Translations under genes and position numbers: made by a program
Notes under the pieces: generated by a model
The model's input: only the letters and a program-made list of their open reading frames with translations
Database searches by the model: none
Told to the model about the DNA's origin: nothing
Shown: positions 49,301-61,278 of the stretch, piece after piece
Layout of the letters: every line of letters starts with the position of its first letter
How positions within the stretch are numbered: position 1 is the first letter of the stretch
NCBI GenBank assembly: GCA_973895155.1
Contig: OZ316895.1
Span: forward strand, 15,624,001 to 15,688,000
DNA from: Marsupella aquatica
Taxonomy: Eukaryota > Marchantiophyta
Length of the DNA stretch: 64,000 bases
Reading direction: 5' to 3'

Positions 49301-50763
49301 GGGGCGTTTGTTCGCAAGGTACCTTTGATCATTCTTCTTTTGCAAGAGGATGATGAAGCCCCGGGTGAAATCTGAGGTAAAGAGGCCTTCCGTCATTCCT
49401 TTCGTGATTGCCCGGTGCACCGAGGGACCAACCGTGTCCTAGTGTGCAACAAAGAATTCGATCGGAATCCTGTCAGGTCCTGGGCACTTGTGGTGTGCCA
49501 ACTCGCTAGCGGCCTTACCTAGCTCCTCCACCGTAAGGGGGGTATTCAGCGCATCCCGATATTCTTGAGTGATTCGTTGACTTTGCTTCTCCAGTACCTG
49601 CGTCAGCTGCTCCCAATGGATGTCGTCTGAACTGCCAAGAATTGTTTTGTAGAAATTGGTGGTCGTCGTTGCCAGGTCTTGCCAATCACTAACCAAGCGG
49701 TCATTCTGGTCAAACAATTGAGTGATTTCCTTGTTCATGGCCATCCCCTTGAAAGACCTAAAAAAGAGCTTTGAGCATTTATCGCCTTCCCCGATCCAGC
49801 GGGACCGTAAAATGTAATCCATCCAACAAACCTTTTCAGATTCAAATTTGTGCAATCTTGCTTGTGCTTCTTTCACCTGAGCTTGACTTTCAGCATTTTG
49901 TGGATCCCCCTCAAGTTGTAATTGTGCGGCTTTGAGAATTGCTCTGAGTGACGTTTCTTGCATCCTGCGTTCTGCCGCCTTCCATTTTCCCCAACTTCTA
50001 TCAATTTTCCTGGCCTTCCTTAGGCAACGAGTAAGGATTGTAGCTTCCGTCAGCCCCTGCGCAATACCTAAGGCTTCTTCTCTTACCCACATTTGTTTGA
50101 TGCATTCCTTGTAGTCCCCCTGCTCCTGATGACTAACGTTCATTCTGTGTTGCGAGTGCCGCTTGACTATCAAGGACTGAGTGATAGTGGAAATCACGGG
50201 GGCATGATCGGACATGGGAATTCCGGGCAGGATGGTGGAGGAGATTTCAAATTTACCATTGTAGTCCCCCTTGGAGGAATATATCCTATCAAGCCTGCGC
50301 AAGACCCTATCCCCAATTGATTGGGACTCCTGAATTGAGGGCGCATGTCGGAAGTGTTTCTTATTGTCCCAACTGAATCTGAGATGCCATGGCTGCACCT
50401 GGAAGGAGTCCATTAAGTGTAATCGCCTTTTGAGATGTCGCCAGGCACGCGCCTCACTACCTGCGATGATAGTGCCAGATCCCCCCTTCTGATCTGCAGC
50501 CTGTTTGATCATGTTGAAGTCCCCCATTAGGATCCAGGTGAAAGAGGAATCCAACCGATTGAAAAGCTCCCTCCATAGTTCTGTCCTATCACGAGCTGAA
50601 TTGGGTGCATACACCCCGAGAAACCCCACCTTGCCAAGCCTATCATTCACAATACAGCACCAAACAGCACGTCCGCTCGAGAGAACACCCTCTGAAACCA
50701 CCATAGGGCATAGATGTTGATTAATGGCCAATGCCAGGCCGCCCAAATTTGATGACGCCTTTT
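46350..50763 (-). mobile_element. L1-type LINE, 5'-truncated
   Basis: A non-LTR retrotransposon on the minus strand between perfect 17-bp target duplications ATTTGATGACGCCTTTT (46350-46366 and 50747-50763). The element itself is about 4.38 kb. Its 3' poly(A) appears as a T-run at 46363-46372 on the plus strand. ORF1 and the first part of the endonuclease are missing, as expected from incomplete reverse transcription. Confidence 0.95.
46636..50746 (-). pseudogene. LINE ORF2: endonuclease, reverse transcriptase, zf-RVT
   Basis: In order along the minus strand: endonuclease lacking its N-terminus, with VYAPNSARDRTELW, ILMGDFNMI and GIPMSDHAPVIS; then the linker; then reverse transcriptase with HKCPGPDRIPIEFF, LDVTKAFDKLEWHFL, LVRQGCPLSPLLFLVAIDAL and the catalytic NLYADDLAML. 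A thumb region follows with FIWAGQNNKARCRV and FGGLGL. Finally there is the zf-RVT zinc-binding domain, DTWCTRCNLDNKEDIFHCIW, read across a frame change near 47155. Several stops and frameshifts split the frame (near 49439, 49200, 48510, 48440 and 47240). The first 31 codons of the longest open frame, beyond 50746, lie in flanking DNA and are not part of the LINE. Confidence 0.92.
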
Positions 50764-53700
50764 GTTCCTTGAAAATATCTTTTATTTGAGAGTAAAAACA
50801 CATATGATATCGTGGATTGTTATAATCCTCACCCTCCATTCAGTAAAGGCATGCTTTCTGATGATCTAATAGTTTTCTGCATTGACAATGTTCCTTCATC
50901 ACGAATGTTGCAGTTTAGTGGTACTAGCCCTGCCATAGATTCTTTGAAATATAATTCTCCATACAAGGCTTTTTCATTAACTGTTACTTAGATTTATAAC
51001 AAAGATCTGGTAGTAATTCTTTTAGCCCCGAGACACTATATTTAGTGTGTGCAATGGCTCTCTAGTTTGCTTTGGTGAAAAAAACTCCCGAGTGCCCCCA
51101 ACTTCTTAAAGTCCTCATTAGTGACATAAAGAAATTGAAGCCTGATCAAGAAGTGCACATGGCTACTTTACGTTGATGAAGCTTACCGGCTGGAATGGAT
51201 AGAATACAGTCTGTAGCAGGTGTCCACTCACTTACAGATCATATTTGAGTGAGAACAGTAAACAGTATTACCAGAGTTAAATGTGATTAAACATCAAGGT
51301 CCATCTGGGTTGCATAAATTGATGGGAGCATTGTGACAAACCTGAAGGTCCATCTGGGCTTCATCTTCCATGGGAGTACTGTTACATAAAAATAAAATAC
51401 AGAAATGAGTACTATTCCATGGACTGTAGCATAAGAGTACCAATACCAAGGGAATGTTTTGCATGGACTCTTACCATGAATAATATATTCTTTGTTTTCA
51501 ATAAAATGCAACTACCATTAGATATTTTTCATTTGGGATCCCCCATTTAATCATTGTCCTTTCATGTCCATATTCAACCCGTTCCAATATACAATTATAT
51601 CTAGCTCAAACTTGTTGAATATCGTCAACCTGGCTTACATAACTAAGGGGTCCTTTAATTAATGATTTCAGTTTCATTTGAACATTTTAATTCATTTATG
51701 TTCCCCTTTCTTTCACGTGGCAATCTCCCTTGTCACACGGGCCTCAAGGGAGCATTTTACTTCATCTGGAAGCTTCCCTATCACCTAGCAATGTCCCATG
51801 TCACCCTCTCTTTCTCCATGCCAACAGGGACAACAATATTGTTGGTATAGTGCCCTCACTTCACTTCAATCACACCTGTCACTATAAAAGCCTCATCCAT
51901 GTCTCACTACTCACCATAAAAGGTGGAACGCTAGCACCTTTTGTGGAATACTTGCCAAAAAAAGGTTTTGCAGTCAACAACTTTTGTGATGCTCAAAATT
52001 CATTCTTGAACAATTTCTCTTTACAATGAGAGTTACTGGTTACCCATAGCCCTTTATAGGGGCAGGTGTGGTTTAAGAACTTTTAGATCCTGTCCTTGTG
52101 CTATGATCGTAGCTCTTAACTTTACAACAAGTTACACAGTCGCGAACTCGACTACCTTAACACTTAGCTCCGACATCGCTGACTCCGACGCCGAGCTCCC
52201 TTAATATGGTCCAGGCCTGGATAGGCCATCTAGGGAGGACTTAGCATGGGGAGACACACACTGAGGACTTAGACGAGCTAAGGGCTGGTCGGGTCAAGAG
52301 AGAAAAGGGCCGGGCTCAAGGTTGACCATCCGGATCCCCGGACGGACTTTGAATTCTGAGGGCTTGAGTGAAATTGTGGAGCTAAATCTCACCTAGAGAA
52401 GAACAATGTGAAAAAAGAAGAAATCTTGGACACGTCTCCTTTTATATGTCCAATGGTGGGTTAAGGCCAATTGAACCATGAAAAAAAATTAAAAATTTCA
52501 GCAAACAGTCAAAATGAGTAAAAAATTAACACCACATCTCTTAAATGTCGTAAATAATTTAGCTATGACAGATTTCATATCCTTACTTTAAAAATAATGT
52601 AAATAATGATACATCAGAGTTGTTTTACATCTTAATGCCCTTCATTTTTACAGGCATTATATTCCATAATCCACTCTAAATAGGACTTGCCCTCTAAACA
52701 GGAATCTAGTGTATACAAAATGTCATATTATGAAACTGCTATATGGTGAATCTTTGGTCTAGTATTTTGATTTTAATGTGCTTGAACAAGGTGAATCATT
52801 TGTATTAATTTGATTTTGAATTGAGTTTTGGACCCCTTTTACATGTATTTACTTCTCTATCATAAAATAAATAAAATGAATTCCATATCAGTGATTGATA
52901 GACATGCTATATACAAAATGCTTGGAATATTTCTAAAATTAAGAAGCATTGTAATTTGTTTTCCAAATTTGACTAAACTCTACCGTAAGTGTTGCCGCTT
53001 GCACGAACCTGATCGTCTCGTGAGGGACAAGCTTTCCAGGACTCCAAGTCCGCCGTAGTCGTAGCGAGCAAGGGGGAAGTGAAATTCGATGATATCTTCA
53101 ATTATCTAAACGGATGTTGCAACTTTTGAGGTCGAACGATTGGGATTCGCAAGCGATTGAATTGAAGACAGGAAGAGACGTGGTTGTTCACTGATGACGA
53201 AGTGGTGATTTGGAAACATGCTCGAGGCACGATGGAGGGGTTTTTGTCTGGACAGCGAAATTTTTTGCAGGGGGAACAGAGGTGAAGATCTGTGAGAACC
53301 AGAAACCCTAGACAATTGAAAGAGGTCCGGGCCACGAGGAGACTGGAGTGGAGCAGTAGCAGAAATAGATCACTTGATAATCAGCGGGAAGTCTAGTTCA
53401 GTCGGGGCATAGAACGCATATGTGCAGTACCGTTGGTGCGAGATCGTTGCCTCTCGTCGTGCTCTCTCCTTTTCATACTCAGTCTTGGAGAGCGCTCGTT
53501 TGATTCTTCAATTCTTTTGCAAAAATATTAGCTCTATTAATCTACAATTTGTGTCGTTCCAGTCGATTGCAACTAGATCGAAGCATTTTCTGGAGCTCTT
53601 GCAGAGCTTGTTTTCGTTTGCTACTACGTCTGCGTTAAGTTTTCAAAATCAGCACAGAAATGTTAGCTTTACAAACACTGTGTCTGGGGATGGGCTTGTT

Positions 53701-54042
53701 GAGCTTTCAGTGAACTTTGAATTTGACGTGCAAGTTTTTTTGTGATGATGGCTCCTGCAGCTCACTTGATCGTCTCTGCGGCATCTGGGACTTCCGGTTA
53801 ATCTGGTCTGAAGAGCAACAGAAGAAATTAAGAACCTCGCCCGGTTTCTCCCCCTGTCCAGTGCGATTTGTCCCTGCGGACGGACGGACAACAATTTTGT
53901 GACGGAGAGCCCTCACTTCGCTCGGGAATTCTTTTGATTACTCCCACGAAGTTCGAATTGAAGTAATTAGGGTTGGGGCTCGGGAATATTTTCGATTGTT
54001 GACAGGAAGTTTGAATTGAAGTGACTCAGGGTTGGGAAAGGG
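50764..54042. other. Region between LINE and KIN17 gene
   Basis: No coding gene is recognised. A duplicated phrase AAGGTCCATCTGGG occurs near 51297 and 51346. From about 53.0 kb the sequence is less AT-rich and probably holds the KIN17 promoter and 5' UTR. Open frames at 53422-53745 (+) and 53102-53335 (-) have no motif. Confidence 0.4.
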
Positions 54043-55287
54043 ATGGGGAAGAATGAGTTTCTCACACCGAAGGCGATTGCCAACAGAATCAAAGCCAAAG
54101 GGCTGCAGAAGCTGCGATGGTATTGCCAAATGTGTCAAAAGCAGTGCCGTGACGAGAACGGCTTCAAGTGCCACTGCATGTCGGAGAGCCACCAGCGCCA
54201 GATGGAAGTATTCGGTCAGAATCCAGACCGAGTCGTGGAAGGGTACTCCGAGGAATTTGAGGAGCAGTTCCTTGAGCACGTGAAGCGGACTCACAGATTC
54301 AGCCGTGTAGCAGCCACTGTAGTGTACAATGAGTACATCGCCAATCGCCACCATGTACACATGAATTCCACAAATTGGGCCACTCTCACGGATTTTATCA
54401 AATACTTAGGGCGCACGGGAAAGTGCAAGGTTGAGGAAACTCCCAAAGGATGGTTTATGACTTACATCGACAGAGAGCCTGAGACTCTGCTGAAAGAGAG
54501 TTTGAAGAACAAGAGGCAGAGGGCAGAGCTCGCAGACGAGGAGAGGCAGGAGAGAGCGATTGCCGACCAAATCGAGAGAGCGGGCAAGACTGCTAAGCTT
54601 GATGATGGTCATGAGGATGTCCAACCGGATATTCTTCACAGAGATGAAGGCGAGGAGAAAGTTGCTTTCTCTCTGGGCGCCTCGTCCCTAAAACCAAATG
54701 CAGGGCAGAATGGGAACGGGATTCCGAGACCTCCCAAGCCCAGTGTATTTGAATCCGGGGAAGTAGATGAGACCACGGAGACAAGGGGGACAAAGTTTTC
54801 GAATGGGAGTGGAGGGAGAAATTTGGGAGAGAACGGGAAACATCGACAAAAAGACAGTGCAGCTGACGCCCTAGGGCAGATCATGAGGGAGCAGGAGCAG
54901 GCCAAGGAAAAGGTGAATAGGAAAGATTTCTGGCTTTGTGAGGGGCTAATTGTAAAAGTTATGAGCAAGGTTTTAGCTGATAAGGGTTATTACAAGCAGA
55001 AGGGTGCTGTGATTCGCGTTATTGGTAAATATGTAGGAGAGATTAAGATGCTGGACAGTGGAGACATTCTCAAAGTAGACCAAGAGGAGCTCGAGACTGT
55101 CCTTCCACAGATAGGGGGCATAGTAAGGATTGTCAATGGTGCCTACAGGGATAACAATGCTAGGCTGATCTCTATTGACACCAGAAAATTTGCAGCCAGG
55201 GTTAGATTAGAAAAAGGGAAATATGATGGCCGTGAAATTGCAGCCGTCGATTATGAAGATATTTGTAAGTTCACGTCGACTTCTTAA
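54043..55287 (+). CDS. KIN17: KIN17 homologue, DNA/RNA-binding protein
   Basis: An intact, intronless 414-aa KIN17, close to the usual family length. The conserved N-terminus MGKNEFLTPKAIANRIKAKG leads into a CxxC-x12-H-x5-H zinc finger (Cys28, Cys31, His44, His50), then the winged-helix domain (about 51-160, including FEEQFLEHVKRTHRFSRV and NEYIANRHHVHMNSTNW). A charged Lys/Glu region of about 165-290 follows, including the DEERQERAIADQIERA helix. The C-terminal tandem SH3-like/KOW domain (about 293-411) contains DFWLCEGLIVKVMSK and the GAYRDNNARLISIDT loop. KIN17 is a nuclear protein tied to DNA replication, repair and spliceosomal RNA processing in animals and plants. The start is fixed by the universal MGK start of the family. 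Nothing abnormal is seen. Confidence 0.97.
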   Translation: MGKNEFLTPKAIANRIKAKGLQKLRWYCQMCQKQCRDENGFKCHCMSESHQRQMEVFGQNPDRVVEGYSEEFEEQFLEHVKRTHRFSRVAATVVYNEYIANRHHVHMNSTNWATLTDFIKYLGRTGKCKVEETPKGWFMTYIDREPETLLKESLKNKRQRAELADEERQERAIADQIERAGKTAKLDDGHEDVQPDILHRDEGEEKVAFSLGASSLKPNAGQNGNGIPRPPKPSVFESGEVDETTETRGTKFSNGSGGRNLGENGKHRQKDSAADALGQIMREQEQAKEKVNRKDFWLCEGLIVKVMSKVLADKGYYKQKGAVIRVIGKYVGEIKMLDSGDILKVDQEELETVLPQIGGIVRIVNGAYRDNNARLISIDTRKFAARVRLEKGKYDGREIAAVDYEDICKFTSTS

Positions 55288-56640
55288 TTTCTGTATTTGT
55301 CGCCTCATCACTTCTGTCATTTTTTCTCATCGAGTTTCTTCCAACGTACTGGTGTGGGAATTCTCTCACCGAAGTGTGGAGCTAGTAACAAGCCTCATAA
55401 CCCAAAGGTGACCCTGGTCTGTCCCTAGACTTCAATTCTACACAGGAGCTAACAGTGAAGGTCTTTTCTGTCGAAGAAACTACCAGACCTCAATCGAACG
55501 GTATTGAAAACTCACTGTCTGTGTATATCCGCTCTTGCCCCACCCAACTTCTATGACAAAGTAGTGCAGGTGCCTCTTCACTCTGAAATGAAGACTACGA
55601 AATGATCGGGCTGAAATTTATATTCAACGTGCTGGTGAATTCAGGGCAGATTGTGTGTCCGTCGGGCAAAGCCACAAGGTATATTCGCATCAATTCTAGG
55701 ATTTCTGATTACGAGGGATCTGATGACAAACTCTGTTCTCCAAAATTGATATGTAGTGCTGTTTACTAGCCATACTAGTGATTTTTCTGCATTTTGGCTT
55801 TGATATGTTAGAGCGAATAAGATTTATCAGTAACTGTTCTTTCACGTCGCTCTATCTGTGTTGGTTATTTGTACTACGGGTAAAAGAACTTCCCATAGTC
55901 CTAATAAATAGGAATACATCTAATCAGCTCTAGGATCTTACCTAAACTTGACACTTGCCGATAACGAGGGAACAGCCAGGTCATCTGTACGAATGATTTG
56001 AAGTTGTCAGCATTGTGACTGTCTCATTGATTTCGAGAAGGTTGGAAGACTGAAGAGGAAATATGTGCGCAATCAACTGGGTCAGGTTGATCTATATCTG
56101 TTCATGATCTGGGCATATCTTCTGGTTCTCTGGTCCCGCTATCTCCACCAATACTAAGTCTTTCCACAGAAAACATCTGTACTACAAAGTGGGGTATACT
56201 AATACGGTGAAGTATCTTGAGATGCATAAGGATCAGTCACTTGCACAAATGCTCCCATTCCTTTTCTCCCAGATATATGTTTACTTCCGACATACAGGGC
56301 AGAATGTTTGTTTGTATTCAAGCGGAACACTTTGTATACACACCAAAACTTGGAACAGAATCATTTACTATTTTGGGGGGGCGAGGCTGTTTGGTTTTAG
56401 GGCCTCTAGTCAGATTCCTCTTCGGAACTCTCCTCTGGGGTTCACTCTCGAGCTCTACCAGGCTCTTCAGTTTGTTGCTCAGTAGAACTTAAGTTTGTTT
56501 TGCCTTTGTTTAGTAACTCTTTGGCTCTTGGGCTTTTTAGCTCTTTGGTCTTCCCATGTGTTTCGTTTGTTTTCCACCCTTTATTTGGCTTCATGCCATA
56601 GGGATCCGGTCTTCCAGGATGGAGTTTGTGTTCTTTGAGA
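55288..56640. other. KIN17 3' flank
   Basis: No gene is recognised. Minor open frames lack motifs. The near 3' part probably includes the KIN17 3' UTR, but no poly(A) site was fixed. Confidence 0.4.
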
Positions 56641-56850
56641 CTGTTTTGTGTATGTATCATTCATATTTCGATGTAAATGAGATGGCGTTCTTTGACTGTG
56701 TTTTGTATATATCATTCATATTTTCGATCTAAATGAGATTGGCGTCCAGCGGTTATGGATCCTTTTTTGTTCTTTGGCTGTTTAAATATATATCATTCAT
56801 ATTTTGACTTAAATGAGATCGGCGTCCAGCGACTATGGATCCTGTCTGCT
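56641..56850 (+). repeat. Tandem repeat with TATCATTCATATTT core
   Basis: Three imperfect units of 55-85 bp share TATCATTCATATTT, AAATGAGAT and GGCGT; the last two also share CCAGCG and TATGGATCC. Non-coding. Confidence 0.75.
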
Positions 56851-59800
56851 TAGCCCTTGATTGTAAACCAAAAGGTGATACATGACTACGACGACTCTTT
56901 GCATTGAATTCACCTCGTTGTCATTGTAATCAAGCTTAGAAGTGTAACTGAATGTTTCCCCACGAGTGGTTCAAATCTCATTACCGCAATAGAGAGAAGC
57001 CAATAGAGAGACCCAGGATCGATCTCATCTTCCAGGGTATGTGTACTGAATTTAATTACTACATAACAGTTACTGGGTGATTGCTTTGCAGCTGTTGTGC
57101 AATTTGTTTTTCGAAGGCATAATTGCGAAATGATTGCAATATATTCATAGAACTCCGGGTAAACTTCAGGGCTGTTTCACACATTTTAGAGCAAAAATTC
57201 AAGGTGCATTTTGAAAATGAGCTAACGGATCTCGATTAGACGACGCACGAGACATAGACGTCGCACCACCTTGCAATTTCAATTATAGCATCTTAACAAC
57301 AAACCGATTGGCGCGTCAGAGTATTCACCGGTCAGGATTGAAAGATCTAGAGGGCAAGGCCTTGCAGTATTCACCCTGATGAACGGAGATTATTTTGCAC
57401 ATGGGACCTGTTTAAGGATGAATAGCTAATGAACGGAGATTATTTTGAAAATGGGACCTGTTTATGGGACCTGTTTGAGAATTCTTTGATGAGAACAGCC
57501 CATTACTGTTATGAAACGAATGGAAAGTTCTGTGGAGTGTGTATTTCTCTGTTGTACATCGTGGACCACTTCATTCATTGCGTTGCAGCATCGGTCTTGT
57601 CTAGTTGTGTGACAAGACATATTAAAGGAAACACTGAAAAATGGAAACCATACATGTTGTCTTATTTGGCAACTAAATGTGCGTGAATTACAGTATCTAA
57701 CACTCCACTGTACAGTGTGCTTGTCCTTTTCGATTTGACTGAGTACTGACTTGAAGTCTTGAACCGATTGTCCCAACTGAATACCGGACAGAAGTCGCCC
57801 GCAATGTTGTGTCTAGAAACTTGTTCAATTGGCCTTGACAGAGAGGTGAGCCTCACTTGTGCCAAGCTTCCAAATCTCGTGGTTGTCTGGTTCCCTTTGT
57901 CTTCACGAACATTTCACACGGTGGCCAACACCCAATGCTCTCTAACAAGCTCCGCTCGCTCTCGCTCTCGCACTGGTCCGATCCAAACCATGCTTCTGAG
58001 CTGCAGAGGCTCGAAAGAATTCTGCTCGATCCAATTAAAGGATAGCAGGCGCAGAGTAGGAGGCCTGTGAAGGCGGAGAAGTGACACGCAGCAGCGATTC
58101 AGCGGAAAAATTAAATTCCTATTGTCCCATGCTACAGTCGACTTGTGTCCCGTTCAGGCGGTAAATTGCCCCAAACACATGACTTAAACAAGAAGTCAAG
58201 AACACATCTTGTGTAGCGTTCTGTTCACACGTGGCTCTCTGAGTCAAGTTTCTCCAGGCATCCCTGTTTCTAGAGAGGTGTTCCGTCAAAACAGACTAAT
58301 TGCGTCAATCGAACCCGTAAGCATCGCCGGAGAAACTGGCAAAACAAAGACTGTCTACCCTTTCGAGAATTTAAGCGTTCTCGCAAACCCGAACTCAACT
58401 CGCCAGCAATGAGCTGTTACGATCAGATCTCTCGGGAACGAAACAAGTAGACTCCCTAAACCATCGTGAACGGGCCAAGTGCCCATTTCCCGATCGGCCT
58501 GCAACAGCCCTGGACTGCTGCCGTTTGATCGGACCAGGGCTGCGATCGTTTTTCACGGGTCTGGTCTTCTGTGGGCAAGTTGAGAAGTGATACCTGTCTG
58601 GACGAGTGGCAGCCATCATTCGACATCTCACTCGTTACGGGGGAGAAAGGTGCAGGCCGCATGCGAAATTTGGGCGTTCTTCCCCAGGATCGCAGTCTAC
58701 GGAGCAAAGCCTTGTCAGCTCAGAATTAAAATAGACATAATCATCGTGATGTGAGACGCCAAGAGCGACATTCCAACGTACATTAGAGCATCTCCATTTG
58801 TGAATGTAACTGCGTGTTTACCAAAGCAGGTAGAGAAATGTTTGAAAACTGAGTCCAACCCATTCACTGGAAAGTGATTGGGTTTTCAGGAACAGGGTTT
58901 TTGTGGTAATGGACCTTGTATATCAAAGTAATTATACACAAGTTGACTCCTTACCAGGTTCCTTGCTGGGTTTTTAAGATTTCAAACTATGGTTGTAAAT
59001 GCTGATACCTTAGGTTTAGGGATACTAGCTCCTCAGGGTTGGGGTTGCTTTTCAGTTGACCCCTAAAGTTACCTACAGTGAACTAGAAAAAGGAAGTTGT
59101 CAGACTTGGTATTTAATGTACCCAATAAGCAAATCCCCATTGGATTGGCGATTCTCTTAGGGGTCAGCAACTTCAGTTTTTGCGTTGGCCAGTTGGTTCC
59201 TCAGTCTCTGGGGCCTGAGTGATTCCACAACCCACAAAACCATGGATCACCATTCTTGGAGGTTGGAGAATGGCATGTTCCCCACTTATCTGTATCCTAT
59301 CAAACAAAAGGAATATGTAAGTGATGAGTTGCTGATCAAGAGTGAGTCCAAATTGTACTCCTCTCCTCAGTTAGGCCCCCACCTGAAGAAGTCTTGAACA
59401 TCATCACTTCCTTGTACATGTCTTGATATTGGCCATATCTCTTCACCAATTTAGCCCATCAATCTTTGGAAACCGATAATCTACTAGCACTGCAGCCATG
59501 GAAGTCAATACATACTTCTTGTATTGATGGGGTTACCTAACCTCTTTTTTATACCACCTCCCAAAATTGCATTATTTGTAGTTTTGCTGAACTTCTAGAT
59601 AATCTACAATCCAAGCATAGTTTTTCTTGTAAGTGTTGCCCCTGGTACTTGATTACATCCTACTCCACAATGAGTGCCTTGGCTTGCCGCCATTTATGGA
59701 CATGTAGGTGCTTCTGCAATTGCACAATGTGCTTGTGACGCTAGGTCTTGTATGGGCAAAGAGGAAGTCAATATGCGAGGGGTAATGAAAGCCTATCCTC

Positions 59801-60159
59801 CTTCCAATCTCGCTCCCCATCCTCCTTGAGCAGACCTGGAGCGCACTCCAGAGGATAAAATGATCATGAACATCAATCAAATCATCTGGAAAACAACTAT
59901 CCATCTCCATGTTTTTGCATACTGCCCCCACTCTTCCTCAAGTCTAAGTCTTTGCATGAGTAGTAGTAGTGCTTACTTGCCATCCCTCTGCCCCCCCCCC
60001 CTCTCGCAAACCCTTCAGTAGTAATTTTTGGCCCTTTCAAGATGCTCTTATTTGTACTAGTAAATAACTTCCGAGCTATTAACAATGACCTTTGAACTAC
60101 TATAATCATCACCAAAAGGCCATCAATATGCCCTTTGGGTGTTGTAAAATTTCAGAGTT
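56851..60159. other. Gene-free region
   Basis: No coding gene recognised. A small tandem duplication of AATGAACGGAGATTATTTTG-like sequence occurs at 57376-57475. A pyrimidine-rich run with eleven Cs lies near 59992. Open frames are short and motif-free. Confidence 0.4.
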
Positions 60160-60164
60160 GAGCA

Positions 60165-60585
60165 TGTTGGGTATTTACTCTTACGTCTAGGTTAGGTATG
60201 ACGTGGTTGGTACAACAACGTGGGTTGGTACAACTACGTGGTTAGGTACAACTACGTGATTAGGTACAACTATGTGGTTAGGTACAACTACGTGATTAGG
60301 TACAACTATGTGGTTAGGTACAACTAAGTTGCACACTATATCATAAGAGGCATGTGTGCTTGGAGAGGTAGAACCAAGGCTCATTGTTATGGAGCCACTT
60401 GAGAGATAGGGAGAGCGTACACTGTGGAGACTCGGTATAGCCGACGGGCTTAGAGTTCAGTAAAGCTCTCTTGTGTGTTCCCGTGGACGTAGCCTCAAGG
60501 AGGTGAACCACGTATCTCTTGTGTCGACTATTGTGCGTTGGATGGTTCATGGGCTTGCCGTTGCGATCGTCGTCTATGCTCAACA
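60165..60585 (+). mobile_element. Solo LTR related to copia family A, with VNTR
   Basis: This 421-bp solo LTR starts TGTTGGGTATTT and ends TCTATGCTCAACA. It is flanked by perfect 5-bp duplications GAGCA (60160-60164 and 60586-60590; the first overlaps the preceding TTGAGCA). Its right half closely matches, in reverse complement, the LTRs at 32.9, 33.4 and 39.7 kb (GGAGGTGAACCACGTATCTC, GTTGGATGGTTCATGGGCTT). The left half differs and carries an 18-bp tandem array. Confidence 0.9.
60191..60328 (+). repeat. 18-bp VNTR inside the solo LTR
   Basis: Seven to eight copies of GTTAGGTACAACTACGTG with alternating variants (ACTACGTGA / ACTATGTGG). The alternation suggests a two-unit, 36-bp higher-order step of amplification. 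Confidence 0.92.
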
Positions 60586-60590
60586 GAGCA

Positions 60591-61269
60591 CATTGCTGAG
60601 TGACAGGGCCAGTTCTTGATCCCCCAACTGTGGCCTGGCTGTTACAATACGGGAATAACATGGACTGAAAGGAGTCTATGCACCCATGGAACTCACCCCC
60701 TGGCCACACTTTGGGCACTGGCCTTGTCCTGTGGAAGAGCAAGCAAAATGGGTCTATTTGAGAACCTCCATTTGATAGTCCCTTGTAAATTTGATATTCC
60801 CTCAACCCCTAAACCTAGCCCACTCACCATCTAGTCACTAGAATATGCAATTCTGTCACCTTTAGTATTTGTTTAAAGATTGAGTTGTGGCCAGAAACAG
60901 CTCTGGTTGTCGGATTATGAGCCAGTTTTTTTGTCACGGTTGGGTTGCCTTTAAACCTTTCCTAAATCCTGCCATGCATCTGTGCTGTTTGCCCTTGCGC
61001 ACTGCACCCAACCTGTGGCCAATGGTCCGCCTCCCTGCCCAATTTCTCTGTGTGGAGGTGGAGGAAGTGGGGGAGGAAGAGGAGGGAAACTAAGGTTAGT
61101 GGGAAACCAAAAAAAGGAAAAATGCACCCTGCCCCTTGCTGGCCCTCCTGAGAATAGTCAGTAGCATCATACAGTGCTACAACCCGGCCTGATGTGCAAG
61201 GCATCCATTTACCCTCCTTCCCCAACAGTGTGTTTTAACCTACCAATATACAAGATTGGAGAGCAAATG
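60591..61269. other. Spacer between solo LTR and Mutator-type element
   Basis: No gene or repeat is recognised. Short open frames on both strands overlap one another and show no motif. Confidence 0.4.
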
Positions 61270-61278
61270 ATTTTGAAG

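Noticed and set aside
50747-50839. N-terminal 31 codons of the LINE endonuclease frame
   Set aside because: They lie outside the target duplication, so the reading frame only continues by chance into flanking DNA.
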